Shown here: positions 6,205 to 16,253 of the stretch, one piece after another
How positions within the stretch are numbered: position 1 is the stretch's first letter
How the letters are laid out: every line of letters starts with the position of its first letter
Made by a program: the position numbers and the translations under genes
The notes under the pieces: model-generated
Seen by the model: the letters and a program-made list of their open reading frames with translations, nothing else
The model's database searches: none
Told to the model about the DNA's origin: nothing
Source: Sedimenticola sp.
GTDB taxonomy: Bacteria > Pseudomonadota > Gammaproteobacteria > Chromatiales > Chromatiaceae
Direction: 5' to 3'
Assembly: GCA_026994195.1 (NCBI GenBank)
Contig: JALWRH010000123.1
Coordinates: 1-33,662, forward strand
DNA length: 33,662 bases

Positions 6205-8163
6205 ATGAAATACAGGAAAACTATCTTTTCCGGGGGCGAGATGTCTCCATCCCGCCGGCGGTTCGTGCAAGGGCTGGCCATGGGCGGCATGGCGGCAGGT
6301 CTGGGACTGACGACCCGCACCCTGTGGGCCAATACAGATCAACAGCAAAAGATGCCCACACTACGCGGCACCGACTATGACCTGACCATTGGTGAACAGG
6401 TGGTCAATTTCACCGGTACCCCGCGTATCGGCACCACGGTCAACGGTTCCCTGCCTGCGCCGATTCTGCGCTGGAAGGAAGGGGATACCATTACCCTGAG
6501 GGTGAAAAACAATCTGCCGGAAAGCAGTTCCATCCACTGGCACGGCATCATATTGCCCAGCAGCCAGGACGGAGTGCCTAATATCTCCGACGGCTTTCAC
6601 GGTATCGCGCCGGGAACCACCCATACCTACCAGTTCAAGGTCGCACAAAGTGGCACCTTCTGGTACCACAGCCACTCCGGATTTCAGGAGCAGACCGGAC
6701 TCTATGGCCCTATCGTCATCGACCCCATAGAGCCTGAGCCTTTCACCTATGACAGGGACTATGTGGTCATGCTGTCTGACTGGACAGATGAAGATCCCAC
6801 GGTCGTGTACGCCAAGCTGAAGAAGCTCAGCCACTATTACAACTTCAACGAGCGCACCCACAAGGATCTGATGAAGGATCTCAAGGAAAAGGGCCTGGCC
6901 CGTACCTGGTCCGAGCGCAAGATGTGGATGCAGATGCGCATGAGCCAGCGGGATCTGGCCGATGTCACCGGCTATACCTACACTTACCTTATGAACGGCC
7001 AGACCCCGGCTGATGGCTGGACCGGCCTGTTCCGCAAGGGAGAGAAAGTGCGCCTGCGTTTCATCAACGGTTCTGCCATGAGCTTTTTTGATGTGCGGAT
7101 TCCCGGCCTGAAGATGACGGTGGTGGCGGCTGACGGCCAGTACGTGCAACCGGTGTCCGTGGATGAATTCCGCATTGGTGTTGCCGAGACCTACGATGTG
7201 ATCGTGGAGCCCGATGATGGTGCCTACACCATCTTCGCCCAGTCCATTGACCGTTCAGGCTATGCCCGGGGTACCCTGACGCCTGATCCCGCCATGACAG
7301 CGGAAGTACCGATTATGGATCCTGTTCCCAATCTCACGCATATGGATATGGGGATGGACATGAGTGGTATGGGCCACGGCATGCACGGTATGGGTGGTAT
7401 GGACATGAAGGGCATGGACCACAGTCAACACCAGATGGGCAGCATGGACATGAAAGGCATGGACCACAGCAAGATGCCCATGGGTAGTGGGCAGATGCAA
7501 GGCATGGATCACAGCAAGATGCCGATGAAAGGTATGGATCACAGCCAACATCAGATGGCTGGCATGAAGATGAAGGGCATGAACCACAGCATGATGCCTG
7601 GGGATGGAGGGAAAAAGCCAGTGCATCCCTCTGACTTCACGTCCGGGAAAGTGATTCATGCGCCTACGGAATATGGTCCCCAGGTCGATATGCGTGCTCA
7701 GGCGCCACAATACCGTCTCAGTGATCCAGGCGTAGGTCTGCGCAACAATGGCCGTCGGGTATTGACTTATGCTGATCTGCGCAACCTGCGGGGGACCAAT
7801 GATCCTCGTGATCCCGATCGGGAGATCCAGCTGCATCTCACCGGCAACATGGAGCGCTACATGTGGTCCATGAACGGCGTGAAGTTCAATGATGCCGAAC
7901 CCCTGCGCTGGAAACTGGGTGAACGTCTGCGCATCACCTTCGTCAACGACACCATGATGAACCACCCCATGCATCTGCATGGAATGTGGAGTGATCTGGA
8001 AACCGGGGACAATGACTATATTCCACGCAAGCACACAGTCATCGTGCAACCGGGTTCCCGTATCAGTTACCGGGTAACAGTGGATGCAGAGGGGGGGTGG
8101 GCCTATCACTGCCATCTCCTGTATCACATGCTGGGCATGTTCCGTGAAGTTCAGGTCAGTTGA
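6205..8163 (+). CDS. copA: Tat-exported multicopper oxidase, CopA/PcoA family
   Basis: This encodes 652 residues from the ATG at 6205, with AGAGGA 10 nt upstream. The ATG at 6241 (MSPSRRRF) is an alternative giving a shorter signal. The twin-arginine motif SRRRF precedes a hydrophobic stretch, so the protein would be exported folded. Three cupredoxin domains carry all copper ligands: HWHG (111-114), WYHSHS (153-158), HPMHLHG (587-593) and HCHLLYHMLGM (635-645), including the type-1 Cys636 and axial Met645. Between domains 2 and 3, residues about 379-466 are extremely Met/His-rich, with repeats such as MKGMDHSQHQM. That is typical of copper-loading segments in this family. Role: periplasmic oxidation or sequestration of Cu(I). 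The copB gene follows after 11 bp. This name is distinct from the CopA of the copper ATPase. Confidence 0.95.
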   Translation: MKYRKTIFSGGEMSPSRRRFVQGLAMGGMAAGLGLTTRTLWANTDQQQKMPTLRGTDYDLTIGEQVVNFTGTPRIGTTVNGSLPAPILRWKEGDTITLRVKNNLPESSSIHWHGIILPSSQDGVPNISDGFHGIAPGTTHTYQFKVAQSGTFWYHSHSGFQEQTGLYGPIVIDPIEPEPFTYDRDYVVMLSDWTDEDPTVVYAKLKKLSHYYNFNERTHKDLMKDLKEKGLARTWSERKMWMQMRMSQRDLADVTGYTYTYLMNGQTPADGWTGLFRKGEKVRLRFINGSAMSFFDVRIPGLKMTVVAADGQYVQPVSVDEFRIGVAETYDVIVEPDDGAYTIFAQSIDRSGYARGTLTPDPAMTAEVPIMDPVPNLTHMDMGMDMSGMGHGMHGMGGMDMKGMDHSQHQMGSMDMKGMDHSKMPMGSGQMQGMDHSKMPMKGMDHSQHQMAGMKMKGMNHSMMPGDGGKKPVHPSDFTSGKVIHAPTEYGPQVDMRAQAPQYRLSDPGVGLRNNGRRVLTYADLRNLRGTNDPRDPDREIQLHLTGNMERYMWSMNGVKFNDAEPLRWKLGERLRITFVNDTMMNHPMHLHGMWSDLETGDNDYIPRKHTVIVQPGSRISYRVTVDAEGGWAYHCHLLYHMLGMFREVQVS

Positions 8164-8174
8164 GGAGAAGTGAA

Positions 8175-8876
8175 ATGAGAAAGATCAACATGATGATACT
8201 GGCGCTGAGCATGAGTGGTAGCGCCTTTGCCGGCGGTATGAACGATGATCCCTTCCTGTTCATGCTGAAGATGGACAAGTTCGAACTGCGTGATGCCGAT
8301 GAGGGTACTGTCCTGGTCTGGGATGCCCAGGCCTGGGCAGGCAAAGACCTGAACAAGCTTTGGCTCAAGTCGGAGGGTGAGCGGGGAGAAGAAGGCACGG
8401 AGGAAGGCAATGTCGAAGTGCTGTACAGCCGGGCCATCGCGCCGTTCTGGGATCTGCAGGCGGGTTGGCGCCATGATTTCCGCCCTACGCCGGATCGTGA
8501 CTGGGCCGCTTTTGGCGTGAAAGGGCTGGCTCCCTATCTGTTCGAAGTGGATGCCACGGCTTATGTGGGCGAGTCCGGACGGATGGCGGCGGCTCTGTCG
8601 GTGGAATATGAATACCTGTTCACCCAGAAACTGATTCTGTCGCCAGAGCTGGAGATGAATCTCTACAGCAAAGACGATGAGGCGGTTGGCGTGGGTTCCG
8701 GCCTGTCAGACCTGCAACTGGGTTTGCGCTTGCGCTATGAGATCGTGCGTGAGTTTGCCCCGTATATCGGTGTGAACTGGTGGAACAAGTTTGGCAAAAC
8801 GGCAGACTATGCCGAGGCGGCCGGTGGTGAGACCAGCGATGTGGAATTTGTTGCCGGTTTCCGTCTGTGGTTCTGA
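8175..8876 (+). CDS. copB: Copper resistance outer-membrane protein CopB
   Basis: This encodes 233 residues from the ATG at 8175, with GAGGAG 7 nt upstream. A signal peptide ends at GSAFA|GGMNDDP. The chain is a predicted beta-barrel of alternating amphipathic strands: WDAQAWAGKDLNKLWLKSEG near the start, LQAGWRHDF in the middle, LGLRLRYEI and a C-terminal aromatic residue (FRLWF) as in outer-membrane proteins. Unlike many CopB/PcoB proteins it has no long His/Met-rich N-terminal region. That load may be carried here by the oxidase insert. It follows the multicopper oxidase within one operon. Confidence 0.93.
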   Translation: MRKINMMILALSMSGSAFAGGMNDDPFLFMLKMDKFELRDADEGTVLVWDAQAWAGKDLNKLWLKSEGERGEEGTEEGNVEVLYSRAIAPFWDLQAGWRHDFRPTPDRDWAAFGVKGLAPYLFEVDATAYVGESGRMAAALSVEYEYLFTQKLILSPELEMNLYSKDDEAVGVGSGLSDLQLGLRLRYEIVREFAPYIGVNWWNKFGKTADYAEAAGGETSDVEFVAGFRLWF

Positions 8877-8885
8877 GTATGCAGT

Positions 8886-8911
8886 ACCGGACACGTATTT
8901 GCGTGTCCGGT
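8886..8911 (+). other. Perfect 10-bp hairpin between copB and the DUF411 gene
   Basis: ACCGGACACG (8886-8895) and CGTGTCCGGT (8902-8911) form a perfect stem with a 6-nt loop. There is no T-run. It most likely stabilises the upstream copA-copB message or partly terminates, since translation restarts only 23 nt further on. Confidence 0.6.
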
Positions 8912-8933
8912 CAATCATTGAAGGTGAACGAAA

Positions 8934-9404
8934 ATGAGTAAGAACAATCGAAACAATCCTGTTCTCTGGGCGGTCCTGTCAATAACCCTGCTTGCCGGCG
9001 TTTCCCTGTTGGCTTTTCAACCGCGGGTATCGGATGCGGCCGATCTGGTGGTGTACAAGAGTCCCACCTGTGGTTGTTGCAAGAAATGGGTTAAGCATAT
9101 GCGTGAGAATGGCTTTAGCGTGGAAGTTCATGAGCAGTACAATGTCACACCGAGAAAAGATGAGTATGGGGTGCCACGGAAGCTGCGTTCCTGTCACACC
9201 GCAACCATAGGCGGTTATGTGGTAGAGGGGCATGTCCCCGCTGATGTGGTCAGGCAGTTGTTGGAAGAACAGCCGGCTGTTGCTGGTGTGGCAGTGCCGG
9301 GTATGCCCATGGGATCACCTGGCATGGAAGGTTTCCGCAAGGACCCCTATGATGTTGTCAGCTTCACCCGTACCGGCAAGACGGGTATTTATGCCAGCCG
9401 TTGA
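8934..9404 (+). CDS. DUF411-family periplasmic metal-binding protein
   Basis: This encodes 156 residues. An N-terminal hydrophobic segment (about 10-28) is a signal peptide or anchor, with possible cleavage at SDAA. Then comes the family core: YKSPTCGCCKKW with Cys46, Cys48 and Cys49, followed by LRSCHTA (Cys87-His88) and VEGHVP (His100). These are the conserved putative metal ligands of DUF411 proteins, which recur in copper-resistance clusters and have a thioredoxin-like layout. A GMPMGSPGM segment near the C-terminus adds Met residues. It sits between copB and the copper ATPase, consistent with a periplasmic Cu(I)-binding role. The exact biochemical activity is not established. Confidence 0.9.
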   Translation: MSKNNRNNPVLWAVLSITLLAGVSLLAFQPRVSDAADLVVYKSPTCGCCKKWVKHMRENGFSVEVHEQYNVTPRKDEYGVPRKLRSCHTATIGGYVVEGHVPADVVRQLLEEQPAVAGVAVPGMPMGSPGMEGFRKDPYDVVSFTRTGKTGIYASR

Positions 9405-9431
9405 TGTCGTACTGGATACAGAGGTAATCGT

Positions 9432-12407
9432 ATGAAGCAGGAAGGCATGGCCATTCCCGAAAACTATGTGCTGAAGGTGGATGGGATGACCTGTGGCCAT
9501 TGTTCGACCCGGGTGGAACAGGCGGCGTTGAAGGTTGCGGGGGTGAACAAAGCTTCAGTGGATCTGGAGGCAGGCACTCTCGCGGTTCAAGGCGGGCGCC
9601 CCAGTCAGGTGGTCTCCGCTGTCCGGGAGGCCGGTTACAGCGCTGAGCCGTTGCCGGATATTCCTGAAAGCTGTCCCCTGCCTGAAGTACCCCAGGAGGC
9701 TTCGAAACCGGCGGTGGATGAAACAGAAGCCCGGCAGGATGCCTATCTGGTGCTCGTGGATGAGATGACCTGCGCCAGCTGTGTGGGGCGGGTGGAAAAG
9801 GCCATACGCTCTGTTCCCGGCGTAGAGCAGGCGGCGGTGGATCTTGTGAATCAGAGCGCCCTGGTGACAGGGGGTGATCCGGATGCTGTGGTGGCCGCCA
9901 TCGTGGACCAGGGGTATCCCGCCCGCCTGGCGGAAATTCTGCCGGCCACGGATGATCGTTACGAGCTGGAGATTGGCGACATGACCTGTTCCAGTTGTGT
10001 CGCCACCGTAGAGAAGGCCATTCTCTCTGTGCCCGGTGTGCGTGAAGCCAGTGTCAACCTGGTGGAAAAACGGGCCGCGGTGCGGGGAGGGGATCCCGAA
10101 GCTGTGGTCAATGCCGTCATCGATCAGGGTTACGCCGCAAAGCTTGTGGAAAAACCCGTGAGCGCGGGTGAATACCGTCTGCGTTTTCAGGATGCTCAAG
10201 CACAAGCGCAGGCCAAAGCCGCCCTGGAGGACCTGTTGCCTGCTGGCGACGCCATTGTCGAGAATCAGTGGCCGGAAGTGGTGCTGCGTACGGCGGTGCA
10301 TCCCGGGCGCATGATCCTGGAACTGCGCAAGCGGGGGATCGAGGCGGTGGTGGAAGAGCAGTTCGTCGATCCCTACGTGGAGCAGGCTGCCCAGGCGCGC
10401 CGGGAGATCCGCCGTTCCTGGCAACGCGCCCTGGTAGCTGGTCTGGTGGGGGGGCTGCTCATTGCTGCTGAGTTCACTGGCCTGTTGCCGGATCTGAAAG
10501 CCCCCAGTACGGTGTTGGGGGTGAGTGGTCAGGTGGTATGGGCGGGTATCGCCTTATTGGTTCTGTTCACCATGTGGTTCAGCGGGCGCAGTTACTATCG
10601 CACCGCCATCAAGCAGGCGCGGCATTTCTCCGCCAACATGGATACCCTTGTGGCGCTGGGTACTTCCGCCGCCTGGTTGTCTTCAGTGTTGTTCATTGTC
10701 GATCCTGAGTTTATTCCCGGTCATCCCAAACTGTACCTGGATGCCGCTGTGCTCATCCTGGCTTTCCTGCAACTGGGGCATGCCCTGGAGGTACGGGCCA
10801 AACGCACAACCTCCGAAGCCATTGGTTCTCTGCTCAAGCTGGCGCCCAAAACCGCCAACGTCATCATTGATGACGAGGAAGTGGAGCTGCCCGTTTCTCT
10901 GTTGCATCCCGGAGACAAACTGCGCGTGCGACCGGGAGAAACGGTTCCTATCGATGGCGTAATTGTCGAAGGCGGCTCCAGCGTGGATGAATCTCTGCTC
11001 ACGGGGGAGCCGATACCGGTGGAAAAAAATGCCGGTGATCAAGCTATCGGGGGCACGCGCAATCTGGGGGGCAGTTTTGTTCTGGATGTGAGCCGCCCAG
11101 CCAGCGATACAACGCTTTCACACATCATCGATATGGTGAAAAAAGCCCAGCTCAGCAAGCCCGCCATTGGCCGCCTGGTGGACAAGGTATCTGCCGTATT
11201 CGTGCCTATCGTCATCCTGATTGCCATTACCACCTTCCTGATCTGGTATTTTGTCGGTCCACAACCTTCTCTGGCCTATGCTCTCACAGCGGGGATTGCG
11301 GTGCTGGTCATTGCCTGCCCCTGTGCTCTTGGATTGGCCACGCCCATCGCCATCATGATGGGAACGGGCAGGGCAGCCCAGCTCAATATTCTGATCAGCA
11401 ACAGCGAGGCCCTGCAAAGCGCCTCCAGTCTGACTCATCTGGTGGTGGACAAGACGGGCACCTTGACCCGGGGACGCCCGGAAGTCACCGCCGTCTACCC
11501 GGTGGATGGCGTGGGTGAAGAAGAACTGCTGGTGCTGGCGGCCAGCCTGGAAAGCCAGTCCGAGCATCCTCTGGCTGAAGCCATCGTCAAGGCAGCGGAT
11601 CAGCGGGGTCTGAAGCTGCTGCCCATAGAGGATTTCTCCGCCGTCTCGGGCCGGGGGATTCAGGCTCGCATTGGCAATGATATGGCTTATCTGGGTAACC
11701 AGCATTTTCTTCAGGATGTCCCTATTGAAATAAGCGACGCATTGCGGAAAAAGGCTGAACAGGAAGCACGTCAGGGGGGCACCCCCATATGGCTGGCGGC
11801 TGGAAAGAAGCTGCGTGGACTGCTTGTTTTACGTGATCCCGTGCGCGAGGATACGCCAGCGGCCGTCAAAGCGCTGCAAGAACGGGGCGTGCAGGTGGTG
11901 ATGTGCACGGGGGACAACGCGGTTACGGCAGAGGCCGTGGCGGCCACCCTGGGTATCGACGAAGTGCACAGCGAGGTAATGCCCGAAGACAAGCTGGAGG
12001 TCGTCAAGGCCTTGCAGTCCCAGGGGTTCAAGGTGGGCATGGTGGGTGATGGCGTGAATGATGCGCCTGCTCTGGCCCAGGCCGATACGGGCTTTGCCAT
12101 TGGCAGCGGCACGGACGTGGCCATCGACAATGCTGACATCACCCTGGCTGGTGACTCTCTGGCCAATGTCAGTACTGCCATTGCCATATCTACGGCTACC
12201 CTGCGCAATATCCGGCAGAACCTGTTCGGAGCCTTCATCTATAATGTCACGGGCATTCCGCTTGCTGCAGGGGTTCTTTATCCTATCACCGGCTGGATGC
12301 TCGAACCCATGTTTGCCAGTGCCGCCATGGCCCTGTCTTCAGTCACCGTGGTGACCAATGCCAACCGGCTGCGTTTTTTCAAACCCGATACAGACACCAA
12401 GAGGTAA
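9432..12407 (+). CDS. copA: Cu(+)-exporting P1B-type ATPase with three HMA domains
   Basis: This encodes 991 residues from an ATG preceded by AGAGG. Three N-terminal heavy-metal-associated domains have CxxC at 21-24 (GMTCGHC), 114-117 (EMTCASC) and 186-189 (DMTCSSC). Residues about 246-311 look like a fourth, degenerate copy with no Cys. The pump core is complete: actuator TGEP (524-527), membrane CPC motif (629-631), phosphorylation DKTGT (673-677), SEHPLAEA for nucleotide binding, and [11 protein letters not shown]. The C-terminal YN and [16 protein letters not shown] motifs fit the Cu(I)-transporting subgroup. It pumps Cu(I) from cytoplasm to periplasm, where the oxidase encoded upstream can act. 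At roughly 990 residues it is longer than the common two-HMA bacterial enzymes because of the extra N-terminal domains. Confidence 0.97.
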   Translation: MKQEGMAIPENYVLKVDGMTCGHCSTRVEQAALKVAGVNKASVDLEAGTLAVQGGRPSQVVSAVREAGYSAEPLPDIPESCPLPEVPQEASKPAVDETEARQDAYLVLVDEMTCASCVGRVEKAIRSVPGVEQAAVDLVNQSALVTGGDPDAVVAAIVDQGYPARLAEILPATDDRYELEIGDMTCSSCVATVEKAILSVPGVREASVNLVEKRAAVRGGDPEAVVNAVIDQGYAAKLVEKPVSAGEYRLRFQDAQAQAQAKAALEDLLPAGDAIVENQWPEVVLRTAVHPGRMILELRKRGIEAVVEEQFVDPYVEQAAQARREIRRSWQRALVAGLVGGLLIAAEFTGLLPDLKAPSTVLGVSGQVVWAGIALLVLFTMWFSGRSYYRTAIKQARHFSANMDTLVALGTSAAWLSSVLFIVDPEFIPGHPKLYLDAAVLILAFLQLGHALEVRAKRTTSEAIGSLLKLAPKTANVIIDDEEVELPVSLLHPGDKLRVRPGETVPIDGVIVEGGSSVDESLLTGEPIPVEKNAGDQAIGGTRNLGGSFVLDVSRPASDTTLSHIIDMVKKAQLSKPAIGRLVDKVSAVFVPIVILIAITTFLIWYFVGPQPSLAYALTAGIAVLVIACPCALGLATPIAIMMGTGRAAQLNILISNSEALQSASSLTHLVVDKTGTLTRGRPEVTAVYPVDGVGEEELLVLAASLESQSEHPLAEAIVKAADQRGLKLLPIEDFSAVSGRGIQARIGNDMAYLGNQHFLQDVPIEISDALRKKAEQEARQGGTPIWLAAGKKLRGLLVLRDPVREDTPAAVKALQERGVQVVMCTGDNAVTAEAVAATLGIDEVHSEVMPEDKLEVVKALQSQGFKVGMVGDGVNDAPALAQADTGFAIGSGTDVAIDNADITLAGDSLANVSTAIAISTATLRNIRQNLFGAFIYNVTGIPLAAGVLYPITGWMLEPMFASAAMALSSVTVVTNANRLRFFKPDTDTKR

Positions 12408-12411
12408 GAAC

Positions 12412-12621
12412 ATGTCTTCCGAAACCCGACTCAAGATTACCGGCATGACCTGTGGCCATTGTGTGGCGCATACTAAGAAAGCCCTGGAAGCCGTGCCTGG
12501 CGTTGTTGAAGCCGATGTCAGCTTGGAGCCAGGTGGCGCTGTAGTGAAAGGCGAGGCCAGCGCTGATGCACTGGTAGCAGCGGTCAAGGATGCGGGATAT
12601 GAAGCCCAGGTTGAAAGTTGA
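12412..12621 (+). CDS. copZ: CopZ-type copper chaperone (single HMA domain)
   Basis: This encodes 69 residues, starting 4 bp after the ATPase stop with GAGG 8 nt upstream. It is a single HMA fold with GMTCGHCVAHTKKAL near the N-terminus (the same GMTCGHC as the first ATPase domain) and the usual VPGV and AGY landmarks. It should bind Cu(I) through the CxxC pair and hand it to the N-terminal domains of the ATPase. The shared motif and tight spacing suggest it arose by duplication of an ATPase HMA domain. Confidence 0.95.
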   Translation: MSSETRLKITGMTCGHCVAHTKKALEAVPGVVEADVSLEPGGAVVKGEASADALVAAVKDAGYEAQVES

Positions 12622-12648
12622 AGCTTTCGCTCAGGATTTGTGTGACCG

Positions 12649-12673
12649 GTAGGTTGGGCTTAAGCCCGACAAC
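12649..12673. repeat. Extragenic palindrome, copy 1
   Basis: GTAGGTTGGGCT followed by AGCCCGACAAC forms a hairpin, with GTTGGGCT pairing to AGCCCGAC through one G-T pair. It shares its GTAGGT-start and TT-A-AGCCCGAC-like end with the palindrome at 13357-13386. It lies just after copZ and could act as a 3-prime stabiliser. The rest of the gap to 12836 shows no gene. Confidence 0.55.
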
Positions 12674-12836
12674 AACCGCCATAAACTGTTTCTGTGTTGC
12701 AAACCTTCGCAACAGTGAATAGAAGTGGGCTTTTACGGGATTCTTCCGTTGCCATCAGACTGCGGAAACAATACCATAAGCGGTTGATTTCAATACCTGA
12801 CCTAGTATTCAGGCATCTGGCAGTGGTAACAAGACA

Positions 12837-13325
12837 TTGAATGAAAAGAAGAAAATAAGAGTTTTATTTGTCTGCATGGGTAACATCTGCCGTTCTCCCA
12901 CCGCCCAGGGCGTGTTCCGCAAACTGGTGGAAGAGAAAGGGCTGGCGCATCGTATTGAAACCGATTCGGCCGGCACTCATGCCTATCACGTGGGACAGCC
13001 GCCTGACCGTCGAGCCCAGGCGACTGCTGCCAGCCGTAATATTGATCTGTCGGATTTGCGGGGCCGGCAGGTTGAGGTGGAGGATTTTCATCAGTTTGAT
13101 TATGTGCTGGCCATGGATAGGGAAAACCTGGAGATCCTTTCCGGCCTGTGCCCGGCAGGCCTGGAAGACAGGCTGAGCCTGTTCATGGACTTTGCCGATG
13201 GTTATGGCATCGACGAAGTGCCTGATCCCTATTACGGTGGAGAACAGGGGTTTGAAAGGGTATTTGACATGGTGGAAGCTGCTTCCCGGGGACTGCTGGA
13301 AGATATTCGTCGCCGATATGTTTGA
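12837..13325 (+). CDS. Low-molecular-weight protein-tyrosine phosphatase
   Basis: This encodes 162 residues. The P-loop VCMGNICRSPTAQ near residue 13 matches the CX5R(S/T) signature (Cys, Arg, Ser all present). The C-terminal VPDPYYGG supplies the catalytic Asp. Both define active enzymes of this family. No in-frame ATG precedes the P-loop. The only plausible start is TTG at 12837, with a weak upstream sequence, so expression may be low. An out-of-frame ATG at 12841 opens a five-codon MKRRK reading frame overlapping the start. The family removes phosphate from tyrosine or arginine. The substrate here is unknown and no tyrosine kinase gene is adjacent. Confidence 0.93.
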   Translation: MNEKKKIRVLFVCMGNICRSPTAQGVFRKLVEEKGLAHRIETDSAGTHAYHVGQPPDRRAQATAASRNIDLSDLRGRQVEVEDFHQFDYVLAMDRENLEILSGLCPAGLEDRLSLFMDFADGYGIDEVPDPYYGGEQGFERVFDMVEAASRGLLEDIRRRYV

Positions 13326-13356
13326 GTCCTGTGCGGGCTGCGTATTTATGCCAGGA

Positions 13357-13386
13357 CCGTAGGTCAGACTTCAGTCCGACCTACGG
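13357..13386. terminator. Extragenic palindrome, copy 2, between converging genes
   Basis: CCGTAGGTC pairs with GACCTACGG (9 bp). An A/C mismatch follows, then GAC pairs with GTC around a TTCA loop. It lies between the end of the phosphatase gene and the end of rne, which converge, so it may stop or protect transcripts from both sides. It resembles the palindrome at 12649-12673, which suggests a dispersed REP-type family. Confidence 0.55.
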
Positions 13387-13430
13387 ATACGGGGCGTCCA
13401 CAATCCGGGGTTTGACCCGGATAAGCTGAA

Positions 13431-16253
13431 TCAGTCTTCTGGCTTTTTCTCTGCCGGTTTGTTCTCGGCCGGGGCCGGAGAAGACGGCTCAGATTCTGCG
13501 GGTTGGGCTACCGCTGCAACCGGCGCCGGTGGCGTTTCCTGGGGTACAGGAACTTTTTCTTGTGATGCTTCAGCTTTGGCCGCTACTTTTTTCTTGGCCA
13601 CCTTTTTTTTCGTCACTTTCTTCTTGGCCGTCTTTTTCTTGGCCACTTTCTTGCGCACGGCACTTTCTTTGACTGGTTTTTCTTCTTTTTGGGGTGCCAG
13701 ATTGTCAGCAGGTGCAGGGGAGATGCCAGCCGTCTTTTCCGGGGTCTTCTTTTCGGGACTTTTCTCCGGGGCATTGGCGGGAGCCGGTGCAGCGGCGGGT
13801 ACCAGGGCAGCCGCGGCTTTCCTGACGGGCAGCTGGCTTCTGCCATCGTTCGGTAAAGACTGGCCTTCCCCTTGCGGCTTGTCTGCTTTGGAGGCTGCCG
13901 CAGGGGGCTTCTCCTCAGCTTGCTGCTTGGAAGCCGGTGCCGGTTTGTTTTCTGTTGCTGGAGAAGGGCTGTCTTTCGGCGCGGATTCCAGGGGTGCGTT
14001 CCGGGCTGGCTTCTGGGCAGTTTTTTTAGTTTCGTCCAAACGCGGTACAGAGGATTTGGATTTCAGACTTCCTGAAGAAATAGTGCGCTTGACCTTGGGT
14101 TCGGATTTTTCCCTGGATGCCTTTTCCTGAGTGGCGGTTGCAGCAGGTTTCTGTTTGTCCGGTGCAGACTGAGCTGAGGCCTTCTTGGCAGTATCTGCCT
14201 TTTTCTCCGTAGCAGAAGTTTCCGGCTTCTTGTTGCCGTCCTGCTGATGGCGCACCTGGCTCTGACGGGAGCCCGGACCGCGTCCCCGGCCTCGTCCGCC
14301 CCGGCGACCGCGTTTCTGGCCTGAACCATTGTTGCGATTTTCTTGCGGCTCTTTACCGCCTTCAGGAGTATTGGCTTTCTGTTCAGCAGGCTTTTTCTTT
14401 TGGCCGGTAGTTTTCTGTTGTTGTGGTTTTTTACCACCCGTATTACTGCTGCGATTGCTACCGCGGCGGTTGTTGCCGCGGCGATTGCCGTTTCTCGCCT
14501 GCTTTGCTTTTGGTTTCTCTTCTTTCTTCTCGGGCGCTTCCTCTTCTGCCGCCGAGGTGAAAATGGAGAACAGGCGTTTGATGAATCCGCCTTCCGGCTT
14601 TTCCTGGCCTGGTTCCTGAGCCTGTTTTGGTGGTTCCGGCACACTTTCGCGTGGAGCGGGAGTGATGTTCTTTACTGCGGGTTTCTCGATTTGCTTGCGC
14701 TGCTGTTCCTGACTGGCGGCGGCAGCCACCTCCGGTTCGGCAACCAGGTTGTAGCTGGAGCCGCTGTCCTTGGGCAGATCCTGGCGACGTATGCGCTCGA
14801 TGCTGTAGTGAGGTGTCTCCAGGTGCTTGTTGGGGATCAGTACCACATCGATATTGTGGCGGGATTCGATTTCGGAGATGGGCAGGCGCTTTTCATTGAG
14901 CAGAAAAGTAGCCACTTCCACGGGCAGCTGGGCTTGGACCCTGCCGGTATTTTCTTTCAGGGCTTCCTCTTCCACAATGCGCAGAATGGACAGGGCCAGG
15001 GATTCCACGTCGCGGATATGGCCCTGGCCGTCACAACGTGGGCAGACCTGGTGGGCAGATTCACCCAATGAAGGGCGCAGGCGCTGACGGGACATCTCAA
15101 GCAAGCCAAAACGCGAGATACGGCCAATACGCACCCGGGCGCGGTCTTCCTTCATGGCATCACGCAGGCGGTTTTCGACCTGACGCTGGTTCTTGGAGGG
15201 CCCCATGTCGATGTAATCGATGACGAACAGACCGCCCATATCCCGCAGCCGAAGCTGACGGGCGATTTCTTCCGAGGCTTCCAGGTTGGTGGTCAGGGCC
15301 GTATCTTCGATGTTGCTGCCCTTGGTGGCCCGGGCGGAGTTGATGTCGATGGAGGTCAGAGCTTCGGTGGGATCGATGACGATGGATCCGCCAGACGGCA
15401 GGCGCACTTCGCGTTGGAAAGCGGTTTCGATCTGGGATTCGATCTGGTAGCGCGAGAACAGGGGGACTTCGTCCTCGTACAGCTTGAGCTGCTTGAGATA
15501 GCGGGGCATGACCTGCTGAATGAAATCTTTCGCCTGGGCGTAGATCTCCGGGCTGTCGATGAGAATTTCACCGATGTCAGCACGCAGGTAATCGCGCATG
15601 GAACGGATGATGACGTCGCTGTCCTGGTAGACCAGGAAGGGCGCCTTGCGTTCCTGGGTAGAGGTTTCAATGGCGGTCCACAACTGCAGCAGGTAATCCA
15701 GATCCCATTGCAGTTCTTCAGCGCTCTTACCCACGCCCGCGGTGCGCACGATCAGTCCCATGCCGTCAGGAACTTCCAACTGGCTCATGGCCTTTTTCAG
15801 CTCGGTGCGTTCCTGGCCTTCGATGCGCCGGGAGACGCCACCCGCGCGCGGGTTGTTGGGCATGAGCACCAGGTAGCGTCCTGCCAGGGAAATGAAGGTG
15901 GTCAGGGCGGCGCCCTTGTTGCCGCGCTCTTCCTTCTCGACCTGGATGGTGATTTCCTGTCCTTCGCGCAGGGCTTCCCGGATGCTGGGTCGCTTGTTGC
16001 CTTCCAGAGATTTGGGATTGAAATAGCTGTGGGCGACTTCTTTCAGGGGCAGAAAACCGTGCCGATCAGCGCCATAGTCGATGAAGGCGGCTTCCAGGCT
16101 GGGTTCCACCCGGGTGATCTTTCCCTTGTAGATGTTGGCTTTCTTGCGTTCCCGACCGGGGCTTTCGATGTCGAGGTTGTAGAGTTTCTGGCCGTCCACG
16201 ATGGCCACGCGCAACTCTTCCGGCTGAGTTGCGTTGATCAGCATTCTTTTCAT
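13431..16253 (-). CDS. rne: Ribonuclease E
   Basis: This encodes 940 residues beginning [17 protein letters not shown], nearly the E. coli N-terminus. The S1 RNA-binding domain is at about 35-125. The catalytic aspartates are at 303 (SIDIN) and 346 (VIDYID), and the zinc-link CPRC at 404-407, the same numbers as in E. coli. The C-terminal half (about 530-940) is disordered and low complexity. It has Arg/Asn/Gly-rich RNA-binding patches ([30 protein letters not shown]), Pro/Ala/Lys tracts and a [14 protein letters not shown] repeat near the end, and would scaffold the RNA degradosome. Its target pnp is encoded at 29872-31965. Start chosen by homology, with AGGA about 12 nt upstream. A long leader (about 460 nt) precedes it. 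Confidence 0.98.
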   Translation of the reverse strand: MKRMLINATQPEELRVAIVDGQKLYNLDIESPGRERKKANIYKGKITRVEPSLEAAFIDYGADRHGFLPLKEVAHSYFNPKSLEGNKRPSIREALREGQEITIQVEKEERGNKGAALTTFISLAGRYLVLMPNNPRAGGVSRRIEGQERTELKKAMSQLEVPDGMGLIVRTAGVGKSAEELQWDLDYLLQLWTAIETSTQERKAPFLVYQDSDVIIRSMRDYLRADIGEILIDSPEIYAQAKDFIQQVMPRYLKQLKLYEDEVPLFSRYQIESQIETAFQREVRLPSGGSIVIDPTEALTSIDINSARATKGSNIEDTALTTNLEASEEIARQLRLRDMGGLFVIDYIDMGPSKNQRQVENRLRDAMKEDRARVRIGRISRFGLLEMSRQRLRPSLGESAHQVCPRCDGQGHIRDVESLALSILRIVEEEALKENTGRVQAQLPVEVATFLLNEKRLPISEIESRHNIDVVLIPNKHLETPHYSIERIRRQDLPKDSGSSYNLVAEPEVAAAASQEQQRKQIEKPAVKNITPAPRESVPEPPKQAQEPGQEKPEGGFIKRLFSIFTSAAEEEAPEKKEEKPKAKQARNGNRRGNNRRGSNRSSNTGGKKPQQQKTTGQKKKPAEQKANTPEGGKEPQENRNNGSGQKRGRRGGRGRGRGPGSRQSQVRHQQDGNKKPETSATEKKADTAKKASAQSAPDKQKPAATATQEKASREKSEPKVKRTISSGSLKSKSSVPRLDETKKTAQKPARNAPLESAPKDSPSPATENKPAPASKQQAEEKPPAAASKADKPQGEGQSLPNDGRSQLPVRKAAAALVPAAAPAPANAPEKSPEKKTPEKTAGISPAPADNLAPQKEEKPVKESAVRKKVAKKKTAKKKVTKKKVAKKKVAAKAEASQEKVPVPQETPPAPVAAVAQPAESEPSSPAPAENKPAEKKPED

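Noticed and set aside
13459-14130. Long plus-strand open frames across the rne C-terminal region
   Set aside because: They are reverse shadows of the Lys/Ala/Pro-rich tail of RNase E, whose reading frame continues without interruption.
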